A stretch of 64,000 bases of DNA from Vreelandella neptunia (GCF_022489065.1 NZ_JAKVTW010000013.1:1-64000), one strand, 5' to 3'; counted from the first letter of the stretch, positions 1 to 9,694 are shown. Notes: generated by a model from the sequence alone, not told the origin. Numbers and translations are program-made.

Positions 1-44
1 GATGCCTTGGGGGATTTTTTTGCGTGAAATTTAGTGAGGCGTAA

Positions 45-86
45 GTGGTGAATCGTGAGTAGAAAAACATTCTCACCATTCACCAC
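45..86. repeat. Long imperfect inverted repeat after guaD
   Basis: Two 15-base arms (45-59 and 72-86) are complementary at 14 of 15 positions and separated by 12 bases. The element starts 7 bases beyond the guaD stop codon, so it would fold in the 3' end of the purine operon mRNA. There is no clear U-run on the guaD-distal side, so it is at best a weak terminator and may be an mRNA-stabilising hairpin or a dispersed intergenic repeat. Confidence 0.5.
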
Positions 87-92
87 GACCTT

Positions 93-1409
93 TCATACAT
101 CCCGGCGGTGTTGGCAAATGCCACCCGCCCAGGTTTCATAAATCGCGCGGTCGTCAGCCAGCATCATTAACGCAAATAGCCGTTCACCTAACGTGGTGCA
201 GTGGCTGATGCGACGAGAAAGTAACGACGTCGCTTGAGTATCGATCACAACAAAATCAGCTTCCAGCGTGGGAGCCAACTGACCGATATGGCTATCTAGC
301 GAGAGGGCTTTGGCATTGCCCATGGTTAAGCCATAAAAGCCTTGCCAAGCGGTCAGCGGTTGGCCACCCAATTGACCCACTTGATAGGCCGCTTTTAGCG
401 TGCCAAAGCCCGACAGATCGGTGCCTGCGCCGATATCGCTAGCATAAGTAAATGCCATCCCAGTCTCTTTAGCGGCTTCTCGGTCAAAAAGACCGCTGCC
501 AAGGAAAAGGTTTGAGCTAGGACAAAAAGCGATATTGGCGCCTCGATCCGCCAAACGCTTACGCATGCCGTTATCTAGGTGAATACCGTGCGCAAAGGTG
601 CTGCGGGGGCCAACTAAGCCCGCTTCCTCATAAACAGCCAAATAGTCGCGACTACCGGGAAACAGTTCGGCTACCCAGTCTAATTCACCGCTGTTTTCAG
701 CCAAATGAGTCTGTAACCAGAGACTTGGGTCATTACGTAGAAGGGCGCCTGCTGCATCCATCTGTATTTTAGTCGACGTAGGGGCAAAGCGCGGGGTGAC
801 GCTGTAGCCGAGCCGCTGCTTGCCGTGCCAATCTTCAATCAGTCGCTCGCTATCGGCAATGCCCGAAGCACCGTCCATTAGCGCCTCGGGTGCGTTACGA
901 TCCATCAATACCTTGCCCACCAGCATACGCAACTGACGCTTTTGACAGGCAGTGAAAAAGGCGTCCACGGAGCCAGGGTGGCTAGAGCCAAATACCTGAG
1001 CCGTTGTAGTCCCTGCGCGTAGCATTTCATCCAAAAAAGCGTTAGAGAGCGCTTCTGCATGGGCATGATTAGCAAAGCGACACTCTTCTGGAAAAGTGTA
1101 GTCGTTTAGCCAGTCCAGCAGTTGGCGCCCATAAGATGCCATGATATCCAATTGGACATAGTGCACATGGGTATCGATAAACCCGGGCATAATCAGTTTG
1201 TCATGATAATCGAGAACTTCCGCACCTTTGGGTAACGAAGGTGAAAGCTCGGCGAAATGACCGACAGCATGAATATGCTGGCCTTTTAGCCAGAGCAGGC
1301 CGTCGCCATAATGTTCTAAGCTGCCCGCTTTGGGGGTGTCGCCATTCCCTGGGTCGTGCACGAAGCTAATTAATTCGGCACGAATAAACGTATCGGTAAA
1401 AGAATTCAT
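93..1409 (-). CDS. guaD: Guanine deaminase
   Basis: Predicted to deaminate guanine to xanthine in the cytoplasm, feeding the xanthine dehydrogenase encoded just upstream. The 438-residue length is usual for the family. Amidohydrolase metal ligands are visible: the PGFIDTHVH strand (H81, H83), QTHLAEN (H235, E238), FAHGIHL (H274/H277) and GAGTD (D331). The TPRFAPT segment at 205-211 is typical of guanine deaminases. It is the last gene of the minus-strand operon xdhA-xdhB-xdhC-guaD and begins one base after the xdhC stop. Family and role are secure from motifs plus context; specificity for guanine over other aminopurines is inferred. Confidence 0.93.
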   Translation of the reverse strand: MNSFTDTFIRAELISFVHDPGNGDTPKAGSLEHYGDGLLWLKGQHIHAVGHFAELSPSLPKGAEVLDYHDKLIMPGFIDTHVHYVQLDIMASYGRQLLDWLNDYTFPEECRFANHAHAEALSNAFLDEMLRAGTTTAQVFGSSHPGSVDAFFTACQKRQLRMLVGKVLMDRNAPEALMDGASGIADSERLIEDWHGKQRLGYSVTPRFAPTSTKIQMDAAGALLRNDPSLWLQTHLAENSGELDWVAELFPGSRDYLAVYEEAGLVGPRSTFAHGIHLDNGMRKRLADRGANIAFCPSSNLFLGSGLFDREAAKETGMAFTYASDIGAGTDLSGFGTLKAAYQVGQLGGQPLTAWQGFYGLTMGNAKALSLDSHIGQLAPTLEADFVVIDTQATSLLSRRISHCTTLGERLFALMMLADDRAIYETWAGGICQHRRDV

Positions 1410-1410
1410 A

Positions 1411-2280
1411 TTAACTCGTGGTCGTCAGAGGGTCGGTCAATAGTGTTCGCAGTGACTGGGAGTCCAATCCGCGGTTTTCTTGAGAAGAGGGCGTATCCGT
1501 TAGCCAAAGGAGCTCAGCCACCACCGTTAGCGCAATCGCATAGGGCGTTTTATTATGGAGTTTGGTGGCGTGAATGCGCCCAATGGGGCTTCGCACTCGA
1601 GCCATTTGCTCATCAGTGTACCCGTCGCGTTTCAGCCGCCCTGAAAAGCTTGCCCATTTGCTGTCTGAACCAATTAGCCCAATCGACGCTACATCATCGC
1701 GCTCAATCAGCGCTTTGATCAGCATGTAGTCTTCGTCATGATTGTGCGTCAATACCAGTGTATGGGTATTGGCAGGTAAGTCTGCGACGCTTTGCGCAGC
1801 ATCGTTAAGCGAATAACAGTGAAGTCGCGGTTGCTGCTGCCTGGCAAAAACATCGCTACGGCTATCGTACCAATGTAACTGCCAGGGAAGCGGGGCGCCT
1901 AGCTTAACGATCTCTTGACCAACGTGGCCTGCCCCAAAGATGGCGATGAGGGCCGTAGCGCCGGGAAAAGCTTCCAGGAGGATATTCACGAAACCACCGC
2001 AACACTGCCCGCTTCGTCCACCTAGAGAAAAGGCTTCTAAGCTGAGGCCATAGCGCTGTTCGGCTAAGCAAGCCCGTGCGGCGGAGATGGTTTGCCACTC
2101 AAAAGTACCGCCCCCCAGCGTATCGAAAATGGCATCGGCGGTGATCACCATTCGCGCGCCAGGCTCGCGAGGCGTTGAACCTGCGCTGGTTACCTGAGTG
2201 GCTAATACATGAGGGGTACCATCGCGCTGCAAGCGGTTCAGCGCCGCGTGCCAGGTTTCGGGTACTTGCAGATTACTCAC
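1411..2280 (-). CDS. xdhC: Xanthine dehydrogenase accessory protein XdhC
   Basis: XdhC proteins bind molybdenum cofactor, promote its sulfuration and insert it into xanthine dehydrogenase; they are not part of the final enzyme. This 289-residue protein has the N-terminal XdhC/CoxI domain with a QCCGG motif (92-96) and a C-terminal Rossmann-like fold starting at FGAGHVG (115-121). It overlaps the 3' end of xdhB by four bases, so the two are probably translationally coupled, and guaD follows after one base. The call rests on family features and the position beside xdhB. Confidence 0.92.
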   Translation of the reverse strand: MSNLQVPETWHAALNRLQRDGTPHVLATQVTSAGSTPREPGARMVITADAIFDTLGGGTFEWQTISAARACLAEQRYGLSLEAFSLGGRSGQCCGGFVNILLEAFPGATALIAIFGAGHVGQEIVKLGAPLPWQLHWYDSRSDVFARQQQPRLHCYSLNDAAQSVADLPANTHTLVLTHNHDEDYMLIKALIERDDVASIGLIGSDSKWASFSGRLKRDGYTDEQMARVRSPIGRIHATKLHNKTPYAIALTVVAELLWLTDTPSSQENRGLDSQSLRTLLTDPLTTTS

Positions 2281-4700
2281 AGCGCTCGCTTCCTGATGGC
2301 ATTGGACGCCAGCATCACCCGTTCGGGCGTGGCCGGTGTGTCTAAGTGAGGTGATATAGCGTAATCGGTAAGGCTCGAAAGGGCGTCACGCAGCGCCGAC
2401 CAGACACAAATACCCAGCATAAACGGTGGCTCTCCCACTGCTTTTGAGCGGTAGAGACTGGCCATGGAGTTGGGGTGCCCCTCCAAAAGCGCGACATTGA
2501 AAATAGGCGGTAAGTCGCCAAAGGTAGGAATTTTATAAGTGGCTGGCCCATCGCTAACCAGCACGCCTTTATCATTCCACTTAAGCTCTTCGCTGGTTAG
2601 CCAGCCCATTCCTTGGATAAAACCACCCTCCACCTGACCAATATCAATGGCAGGGTTTAGTGAGTCGCCCACATCATGCAGAATATCGACACGATCCACC
2701 TGATACTCACCGCTTAACGTATCTACGCTCACTTCGGCTACCGCCGCCCCAAAGGCATAGTAATAAAAGGGGCGTCCCTGACCGATAGAGCGATCATAGT
2801 GAATAAGAGGCGTGGCGTAGAACCCTTTTTCTGAAAGCGAGATACGATTGAGGTAGGCCGTTTGCACTAACTCACCCCAGGGAATGCGGCGTTCGCTCTC
2901 GCCGAACCCTGCTACCAGCATGCCATCCGCTAAGCGCATACCTTCACGATCCAGGCCCTCTGTAAAGTGACTTGCAGCGAAGTCAAACAGGCGATCGCGC
3001 AGTTTGCTGGCGGCATCCCGTGCAGCCATACCATTCAAGTCAGCACCGCTAGAAGCAGCGGTTGGGGAGGTGTTGGGTACTTTATCGGTTCGTGTAGCAG
3101 TAATACGAACTTTATCCAAATCCAGGCCCAACTCCCGAGCCACTACCTGACAAATTTTGGTATGCAGCCCTTGTCCCATCTCGGTACCGCCGTGATTAAT
3201 CATCACGCTGCCGTCGGTGTAAACATGCAGAAGGGCGCCTGCCTGATTAAGGTGCTGTGCGGTAAACGAGATGCCAAATTTAACCGGAGTCAGTGCCAGC
3301 CCTTTTTTAATGACAGGACTGGTGGTATTGAAGTCCTTAACCGCTTTGCGCCGCACCCAGTAATCACTATCGCTTTCGAGGGTTTCAACGAGGCTATGCA
3401 GGAGTTGGCGCTGATCGACCTGCTGGCCGTAGTGGGTCACCTCGCGGCCATCGCGGTAGAAGTTGCGCTTCCGAACGGTCAGTGGGTCTTCGCCAATCTG
3501 GCGAGCAATATCATCCATGGCCGCTTCGATAATCATCATGCCTTGGGGGCCACCAAAGCCCCGGAAGGCGGTGTTAGAGGCAGTGTGGGTTTTTGCTCGA
3601 TGACCGACTACCTGAGCATCACCTAATGAGTAAGCGTTATCGGCATGAAACATCGCACGGTCAACAATGGCATCGGAAAGATCCGGTGAATAACCACAGT
3701 CACCAACAACGGTAATTTTGCCACCTTGAATGACGCCCTTGGAATCAATAGCAAGTTGATAGCAGTTATTGAAAGGATGGCGTTTACCCGTCGCGTGCAT
3801 ATCTTCACTGCGCGGTAAGCGCAGGCTGATTGATTTGCCCGTACGGCGGGCAATAATCGCGGCGATGCATGCCCATGGCGAAGCTTGAGTCTCCTTACCG
3901 CCAAAGCCCCCGCCCATCCGGCGCACTTCTACGGTCACTGCATGAAAAGGGATATTGAGCACTTCGGCCACTAGCTTCTGGGTTTCACTGGGGTGCTGGT
4001 TGGAAGTATGGACGATAACGCCCTCATCCTCGGTAGGGTGAGCCACGCACGCCTGGCCTTCCAGGTAGAAGTGCTCTTGACCGCCGACGAACAGCTCACC
4101 TTTAATAATCTGTTCCGCTTGATCAAGCGCCTGCGGCCAATCACCACGGGTCTGCACATGACTCGGGCGCACAAACTCTTCCCGCTCTACTGCAGCCACC
4201 GGGTCTAAACTGGCGGGCTGCTCGTCTATGCCAATGGTGGCTAGTTTGACGGCACGGCGCGCTGCCAGCAGCGACGTTGCCGCAACCGCAAACAGGCATT
4301 GACCTGCATAGCTAATCTCATGATCGACAAATATAGGGTCGCCTGGAAAGACCGGCCCAATATCGGTATGTCCCGGCACTTCATGAAAGGTAATCACATC
4401 GACCACCCCAGGCGCCTCTTTCACCTTAGAGAGATCAAGCTGAGTTAAGGTGCCGTGCGCCACGGGCGATAAGCCTAGCGCAACATACAGAGCATCGGCG
4501 GGGAGTGCTAAGTCATCAATATAAGCGGCCTTGCCGGTGACGTGTTTTTCAGCACTCTCGTGAAAGCTTGAGCTCCCTGCTTGACGCTTGCCGGTACTAT
4601 CGACCGTATGACGTGCCAAAGGGCCAGAGCCTTGAATGTGGTCGTGTAATTCATCGCGGGCACGGCTGCTATCGCCGTCCAGTTTAGTGAGCGTACGCAT
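2277..4700 (-). CDS. xdhB: Xanthine dehydrogenase, molybdopterin-binding subunit
   Basis: Large catalytic subunit that hydroxylates hypoxanthine and xanthine to urate at a molybdenum centre, passing electrons to the iron-sulfur/FAD subunit XdhA. At 807 residues it matches the two-subunit bacterial enzymes. Visible features are GGFGGKE (Moco binding), the AFRGFGGPQG loop with its substrate-binding Arg, GGTEMGQG, and the KAVGEPPF motif whose Glu (near 757) is the catalytic base of this family. Its start overlaps the end of xdhA by 17 bases in another frame, pointing to coupled translation. No disruption is seen. Confidence 0.95.
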   Translation of the reverse strand: MRTLTKLDGDSSRARDELHDHIQGSGPLARHTVDSTGKRQAGSSSFHESAEKHVTGKAAYIDDLALPADALYVALGLSPVAHGTLTQLDLSKVKEAPGVVDVITFHEVPGHTDIGPVFPGDPIFVDHEISYAGQCLFAVAATSLLAARRAVKLATIGIDEQPASLDPVAAVEREEFVRPSHVQTRGDWPQALDQAEQIIKGELFVGGQEHFYLEGQACVAHPTEDEGVIVHTSNQHPSETQKLVAEVLNIPFHAVTVEVRRMGGGFGGKETQASPWACIAAIIARRTGKSISLRLPRSEDMHATGKRHPFNNCYQLAIDSKGVIQGGKITVVGDCGYSPDLSDAIVDRAMFHADNAYSLGDAQVVGHRAKTHTASNTAFRGFGGPQGMMIIEAAMDDIARQIGEDPLTVRKRNFYRDGREVTHYGQQVDQRQLLHSLVETLESDSDYWVRRKAVKDFNTTSPVIKKGLALTPVKFGISFTAQHLNQAGALLHVYTDGSVMINHGGTEMGQGLHTKICQVVARELGLDLDKVRITATRTDKVPNTSPTAASSGADLNGMAARDAASKLRDRLFDFAASHFTEGLDREGMRLADGMLVAGFGESERRIPWGELVQTAYLNRISLSEKGFYATPLIHYDRSIGQGRPFYYYAFGAAVAEVSVDTLSGEYQVDRVDILHDVGDSLNPAIDIGQVEGGFIQGMGWLTSEELKWNDKGVLVSDGPATYKIPTFGDLPPIFNVALLEGHPNSMASLYRSKAVGEPPFMLGICVWSALRDALSSLTDYAISPHLDTPATPERVMLASNAIRKRAL

Positions 4701-6141
4701 GGAGCATCACCTCATGGTCGGGCGCTGAGAGAGAAAGATAGAGACGTTCAAACAGGTTCTTGGCAACTTGCTGGCGATAATGCTGACTGCCACGCACGTC
4801 ACTCATGGGTTGAAAGTCGTCAACGAGTGCCTGCTGAGCGGCGCGAAAAGCTGCTTGAGTAACGTCGCACCCTTCGAGCGCCGATTCGGCACCGTGCGCG
4901 CATTTGGGAATAGCGGCCATGCCACCAAAAGCGATCCTTACATCGCGTAAGATACCCTGCTCTATGCGGTAGCTAAAGACGCCAAGTACCGCAGAAATAT
5001 CGTCTTCACGACGTTTGGAAAGCTTCCAAATACGTAGCTGACTGCTGTGGGTCGGCTGCGGAATAAAAATCCGCGAAACCACTTCATCAGCCGCCAAGGC
5101 GGTCTTTTTGTAGTCGAGGAAGAAATCCTTCAGCGCTAAGCAGCGCTTGCCGTTCACGCTGGCAAGCTCTACCTGAGCACCCAAGGCAAGCAGCACAGGG
5201 GGCGTATCACCGATCGGGGAGGCATTGGCAATGTTGCCACCCAGCGTTCCTCGGTTGCGAATTTGCTGAGAGCCTAGCCGGTGCAACAGATGAGCAAACG
5301 CAGGAAAGTACTTTTCAAACAGCGGCTCAAGCTGGGTATAGGTAACCCCAGCGCCTATCCACCAGCCACTTTGGTTCTCATGTGTGGATTCTTCAACTGT
5401 TAACAGTTCGGCAACACGTGAAACGTCAATCAACTGGTCAAGGGAAGCCAAGCGCTGAGTGCTCTCAAGCCACAGGTCAGTGCCGCCAGCCACTATGCGA
5501 GCCTTGGGAGCGGCTTGGCGTAACGCTGTTAACGCTGTCAGAGTCGTTGGCTGGGCAAAAAATGGTGCTGTTTCCGTTAAGGCACTGGGTTGAGCGTCGC
5601 TCTCTGGCGCGGGTGATGTCGCGTCGAACCATTGAGGCCGCTCGTAGGGGATGTCATTCATGCGTACGGCAGCATCGCGGATAGGGCGATAGCCCGTGCA
5701 GCGGCATAGATTGCCTCCCAAGGTGGCCTCAAGACGTTCCGGAGTAAGCGGAGCAGGGCGTTGAGCAAGATCGTAATGCAAGCTGAAAAGGGACATGACA
5801 ATACCTGGCGTACAAAATCCACACTGGCTGCCATGGCATTCAACCATGGCTTCCTGAGCCGGGTGGAGATTTCCATCTTTGGCCAATCCTTCGATGGTGA
5901 CCAGATGCTTACCCTGGAGCTGGTGGGCGGGGGTGATGCAAGCATTGGCGGTGGCAAAGCCTTGAGTGTCTGCTATTGATTCACCGATAGCTACGGTGCA
6001 GGCACCACAGTCACCTGATGCGCAGCCTTCTTTGGTACCTGTATGGGCCAAATGCTCGCGTAATAGGGTTAAAATGCTCGTATCCGGTGAAACATCACAC
6101 CGCTGAGGGGTACCATTGAGCAGGAACGCAATCGTTGCCAT
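4684..6141 (-). CDS. xdhA: Xanthine dehydrogenase, iron-sulfur/FAD small subunit
   Basis: Electron-transfer subunit carrying two [2Fe-2S] clusters and FAD, which passes electrons from the molybdenum subunit to NAD+. The N-terminal ferredoxin-like domain has C40, C45, C48 (GCASGDCGAC) and C68. The second cluster domain has C107, C110, C146 and C148 (CGFC and CRC). An FAD-binding domain follows from about residue 195, with GGNIANASPIGD. The longest frame starts at 6153, but that ATG overlaps a GGAG Shine-Dalgarno lying 6 bases before a second ATG at 6141, so I use 6141 (485 residues). First gene of the purine operon, downstream of a palindromic operator. Confidence 0.94.
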   Translation of the reverse strand: MATIAFLLNGTPQRCDVSPDTSILTLLREHLAHTGTKEGCASGDCGACTVAIGESIADTQGFATANACITPAHQLQGKHLVTIEGLAKDGNLHPAQEAMVECHGSQCGFCTPGIVMSLFSLHYDLAQRPAPLTPERLEATLGGNLCRCTGYRPIRDAAVRMNDIPYERPQWFDATSPAPESDAQPSALTETAPFFAQPTTLTALTALRQAAPKARIVAGGTDLWLESTQRLASLDQLIDVSRVAELLTVEESTHENQSGWWIGAGVTYTQLEPLFEKYFPAFAHLLHRLGSQQIRNRGTLGGNIANASPIGDTPPVLLALGAQVELASVNGKRCLALKDFFLDYKKTALAADEVVSRIFIPQPTHSSQLRIWKLSKRREDDISAVLGVFSYRIEQGILRDVRIAFGGMAAIPKCAHGAESALEGCDVTQAAFRAAQQALVDDFQPMSDVRGSQHYRQQVAKNLFERLYLSLSAPDHEVMLHAYAH

Positions 6142-6178
6142 GCCAAACTCCATTGTGATTGTATAGACCGGGATTGTG

Positions 6179-6194
6179 CTGACCGATCGGTCAA
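6179..6194. promoter_or_regulatory. Palindromic operator, RutR-like
   Basis: Bases 6180-6193 form a perfect 14-base palindrome, TGACCGATCGGTCA, flanked to give CTGACCGATCGGTCAA. From memory the E. coli RutR site is TTGACCAnnTGGTCAA, so this matches the outer TGACC/GGTCA half-sites. It lies about 40 bases upstream of the xdhA start codon and 137 bases upstream of the divergent TetR-family gene, where a repressor controlling both would bind. Binding by the neighbouring regulator is inference. Confidence 0.7.
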
Positions 6195-6330
6195 TATACG
6201 TTGAGCTTGGGACAAAACGCTGTACCTTGCAAGTATTTGCTCACTGCACGGGAGTGGGGCAAGCTTATGCGAAATGCCATAATTTGGGGCGATTAGCCTA
6301 TCGCCGTCTCTTATCGAAGGAACACTGTTA

Positions 6331-7005
6331 ATGACCGCTGTATCCGTCACGCATGAAAGCCCAAGCCGAGAAAGAATAGAGACAAATATTCTGGTGGCTG
6401 CTGAACAGGTGTTTTCACAGCACGGCTACCGAGGGGCGAGCTTACAAGTGATCGCCGATCAGGCCGGTCTTCCCAAAGCTAATATCCTTTACTACATGGG
6501 AAGCAAGCAAGCACTCTACGTGCGGCTACTAAATCGGATGATGCGTCGCTGGAACGAAGTGCTTGAAGACATTACGCCTGACAGCGATCCGGCAACGGTT
6601 CTCAGTGACTTTATACGCACTAAAATGGTGCTCGGACAGCGCTATCCAGAAGGTTCAAAACTCTTTGCCGCGGAAATTTTAGCCGGCGCTCCCTTTTTAA
6701 GTGATTATCTGGCAGGTGAGTTACGCGATTGGGTGGCTTCTCGTGCCGCTATCATTCGCCAATGGTCAGATCAGGGCAAAATGGACGCTGTCGACCCACG
6801 TTGGCTGATCTTCCTAATTTGGTCGGCCACCCAGCACTACACTGAATATAGTGCCCAAGTTAGCGGTATTCTAGGACGCGATGCATTAACAGACGATGAC
6901 CTTGAGTCTATCTCGACCTTTCTGGAGCACGTTATCTTAAAAGGCTGCGGGGTCACTTTACCCGCGCCTAAGCCAAACACTGACGCTTGCAGGGTAGATA
7001 AGTGA
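6331..7005 (+). CDS. TetR-family regulator, RutR-like
   Basis: DNA-binding regulator of 224 residues. The N-terminal TetR helix-turn-helix is at about 20-70 (motif around LQVIADQAGLPKANILYYMG), and the C-terminal domain resembles the RutR/YcdC type (TetR_C_13), with RYPEGSKLFAAEILAGAP. E. coli RutR senses uracil/thymine and controls pyrimidine and purine degradation genes, including xdh. Here the gene diverges from xdhA-xdhB-xdhC-guaD with a RutR-like palindrome between, so it probably controls purine catabolism and itself. The effector may be a purine or a pyrimidine; that cannot be read from the sequence. Confidence 0.85.
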   Translation: MTAVSVTHESPSRERIETNILVAAEQVFSQHGYRGASLQVIADQAGLPKANILYYMGSKQALYVRLLNRMMRRWNEVLEDITPDSDPATVLSDFIRTKMVLGQRYPEGSKLFAAEILAGAPFLSDYLAGELRDWVASRAAIIRQWSDQGKMDAVDPRWLIFLIWSATQHYTEYSAQVSGILGRDALTDDDLESISTFLEHVILKGCGVTLPAPKPNTDACRVDK

Positions 7006-7012
7006 TCAATAC

Positions 7013-9451
7013 ATGAGCGATTTGCCGATTGATCAACATCTCGACCATCTTAAAAGCGTCTTGAGCGAAAGCAATCGGTTGATGCTAGTTGCCCAACCGG
7101 GTGCGGGAAAAACGACGCGGGTACCTATTTGCCTATTGGAAGAGGCATGGGTCAAAGGCCAAAAGTTGCTTTTGCTTGAGCCTCGACGAGTCGCGGCGCG
7201 ACTGGCTGCTAGCTTTATGGCCCAACAGTTGGGCGAAAGCGTTGGGCAGACAGTGGGTTATCGCATGCGAGGTGATAGCTGTGTAAGCGTGCATACCCGC
7301 TTGGAGGTAGTGACCCAGGGCGTACTCACCCGGATGCTGCAAGATGACCCACTGCTGGAAGGCGTTGCCGGAATCATCTTTGATGAGTTTCATGAACGCA
7401 GTTTAGAGGCTGATGTTGGCTTGGCGCTAACCCTGGATGTGCAAACCAGTGTCCGTAACGATTTGCGCCTACTGGTGATGTCGGCAACCCTGGATATAAA
7501 AGCGCTCAAGCGAGTTCTGGGCGAGCAGGTGCCGGTGATCGAATGCCATGGTCGCCAGTATCCGGTAACCACCTTTTATCGACCTGCTTTAAATAGTGAA
7601 GAGGGCGTGAACCATGTGCTGCGTGTAGTGAATGAAGCACTGCAAATGCCCAATACCCAGGACTTATTGGTCATTTTACCGGGCGTGGTGGAAATAAAGC
7701 GTTTAGTACAGGCGTTGGAAATAGCATTACCTGACCTCGCTATACGGCCATTGCATGGCAGGATGAGTATCGCTGAACAGCAGGCAGCCTTGGCGGCTCA
7801 CACATTAAAACAGCGCATTATTGTGTCCACTGCCATCACCGAATCGAGTATCACCGTGGATGGTGTGAACGTCATGATTGACGGTGGTCTAGAGCGGGTG
7901 CCGCTTTTTCAGTCCCGTACCGGTTTAACCCGTTTAGCGACCCGGCGTATTAATCGCGCCAGTGCTGATCAGCGGAGGGGGCGTGCAGGTCGCCAGCAGG
8001 AAGGCTGCTGTTATCGGCTTTGGGGTCAGGAACAAACATTAACGGCTTACGGTGAGCCTGAAATCCAGCAAGCAGACCTATCATCATTGGTGCTCGAGCT
8101 GGCGTGTTGGGGTGTCGCATTACCTCAAGCTCTAAGCTGGGTTACACCGCCGCCAGAGGGCGCATGGCGCAGTGGTCAAGCACTGTTGGTGCAACTGGGT
8201 ATATTAGACGAACACTACAAGCTCACCCCCTTAGGCAGCCGCTGTGCCAAGTGGCCAGTTGAACCGCGTATAGCGGTGATGTTGGAGCGGGCTTCAGACT
8301 TCGGGGCCGTGCCCCTGGCGTGTGGATTAGCTGCCATGTTGGAGGAGCGCGACAGCACAGAGCGCTCTTTATACGATGCGCTAGCCCTGCGCTTTAATCA
8401 GCCTAAGCGTTTCCCAAGTTGGCAGCGCGAAGCGCTTAGGCTGGCGAAGAGAGCAAAAGTGAGGCTGTTTGATGCCAAACCAGAGCCCCTTGGATCACTT
8501 CTGGCGCTGGCATACCCCGAACGCATTGGTCAGCAAATAGAGCCCGGTAAGTTTCGGCTTGCGAATGGTAAAACCGCGACACTGTCTTTAAACGATACGT
8601 TGGCGCACCACTCCTATTTAGTTGCCGTTGCATTAAATAGCGCGGCAGGCGATCAAGCGCGAATTGTCACAGGTGAGCCGCTATCACTGGAAACACTGCT
8701 TTCGCTCTATCCTGTTATTCAGCATTGGCAGCCGCAGGTTACCTGGTCGCGAGAGCAGGGGCGTTTAATTGGTGAAGAGGTTCAGGCGCATGCAAACCTT
8801 ATCATTGCCAAACGGCCTTTGGTCCACTTACCTGAAGAAGCGGTTAAAGAGGCGTTATTGAACGCGTTGCGTCAGCAGCCGGAAAAGCTGTTTAGCGAAA
8901 AGTTGCAGCAGTTGCAGGGGCGAATGGCGTTGCTGCGAGAGAACTTAGGAGAGGCGTGGCCCGATTGGTCAGAGCAGGCGCTACTAGCGTCGCTAGAGAA
9001 CTGGTTAGCTCCTTACCTCATCGGTATTAATCGATTGAGTCAAATTGAGAAATTGCCGCTAGAACGCTATTTGCTCGATTCACTGCCTTGGGATGCGCAG
9101 GGTGAATTTGAGCAGTTAGCTCCGTTAGCTCTCGAGGTGCCTAGCGGCAAGAGGGTTGCTTTAGATTACCTACCTTGTCTCACTGAGCGGCCGCCAGTAT
9201 TAGCATTGAAGCTGCAAGAGGCCTTTGGCTGGCGGGTAACACCGACTGTGGTAAATGGTGCCGTTGCGGTGATGATCCATCTGCTTTCGCCCGCGCGTCG
9301 TCCGCTACAAGTCACTCAGGACTTAGTGAGCTTTTGGCAGCAGGGTTATCCAGAGGTGCGCAAAGAGATGCGTGGCCGCTATCCAAAGCACCCCTGGCCT
9401 GAAGATCCCCTAACGGCACCTGCCACCGCTTATACCAAGCGAAAAGGTTAA
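7013..9451 (+). CDS. hrpB: ATP-dependent helicase HrpB
   Basis: DEAH-type superfamily 2 RNA helicase of 812 residues, the usual HrpB length. The Walker A motif AQPGAGKTTR spans 27-36, the DEFHERS box starts at 124, SATLD is motif III, and the second RecA domain has STAITESSITVDGV and the QRRGRAGRQ motif VI. An HA2-like region and the HrpB-specific C-terminal domain follow (WPEDP near the end). It starts seven bases after the TetR-like gene stop and may be partly co-transcribed with it, though the functions appear unrelated. The cellular role of HrpB is poorly defined. Confidence 0.95.
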   Translation: MSDLPIDQHLDHLKSVLSESNRLMLVAQPGAGKTTRVPICLLEEAWVKGQKLLLLEPRRVAARLAASFMAQQLGESVGQTVGYRMRGDSCVSVHTRLEVVTQGVLTRMLQDDPLLEGVAGIIFDEFHERSLEADVGLALTLDVQTSVRNDLRLLVMSATLDIKALKRVLGEQVPVIECHGRQYPVTTFYRPALNSEEGVNHVLRVVNEALQMPNTQDLLVILPGVVEIKRLVQALEIALPDLAIRPLHGRMSIAEQQAALAAHTLKQRIIVSTAITESSITVDGVNVMIDGGLERVPLFQSRTGLTRLATRRINRASADQRRGRAGRQQEGCCYRLWGQEQTLTAYGEPEIQQADLSSLVLELACWGVALPQALSWVTPPPEGAWRSGQALLVQLGILDEHYKLTPLGSRCAKWPVEPRIAVMLERASDFGAVPLACGLAAMLEERDSTERSLYDALALRFNQPKRFPSWQREALRLAKRAKVRLFDAKPEPLGSLLALAYPERIGQQIEPGKFRLANGKTATLSLNDTLAHHSYLVAVALNSAAGDQARIVTGEPLSLETLLSLYPVIQHWQPQVTWSREQGRLIGEEVQAHANLIIAKRPLVHLPEEAVKEALLNALRQQPEKLFSEKLQQLQGRMALLRENLGEAWPDWSEQALLASLENWLAPYLIGINRLSQIEKLPLERYLLDSLPWDAQGEFEQLAPLALEVPSGKRVALDYLPCLTERPPVLALKLQEAFGWRVTPTVVNGAVAVMIHLLSPARRPLQVTQDLVSFWQQGYPEVRKEMRGRYPKHPWPEDPLTAPATAYTKRKG

Positions 9452-9475
9452 TTGATTTCATATACCTGCAGAGGG

Positions 9476-9694
9476 TTACTCGGTGTGGTTTTCCGGTATC
9501 TCATCTGGAATTCGGTAGCGCACGCCATCTACGCGCTCTTCCTCGTAACGTTGATTTTCTTCTTCTGGAACAACGCCAATGACAGTTTCCTGTGAGCCGT
9601 CGGGCCAAGTGTAGGTCGTACAACCTGTTAGAAGCAGAAGCGAAAGAGCAGTAAAAAAGCTTTTCGCGGGTAGGGACGGGCTGCGCTTGAGCAT
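9476..9694 (-). CDS. Small lipoprotein, hypothetical
   Basis: A 72-residue predicted lipoprotein. The N-terminus has basic residues (K3, R4), a hydrophobic stretch (FFTALSLLLL) and a lipobox LLTGC with the lipidated cysteine at position 25. The mature part, starting TTYTWPDGSQ, is short and acidic (EEENQRYEEERVDG). I recognise no enzymatic domain. It converges with hrpB and stands alone on the minus strand; upstream it diverges from the DUF2970 gene. It is most likely an outer-membrane-anchored protein of unknown role. A Shine-Dalgarno-like GGAGTGA sits just upstream of the start. Confidence 0.75.
   Translation of the reverse strand: MLKRSPSLPAKSFFTALSLLLLTGCTTYTWPDGSQETVIGVVPEEENQRYEEERVDGVRYRIPDEIPENHTE

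Noticed and set aside
2967..3626. 219-codon plus-strand open frame
   Set aside because: It lies entirely antisense to conserved xdhB domains and has no ribosome site; a shadow of a GC-biased gene.
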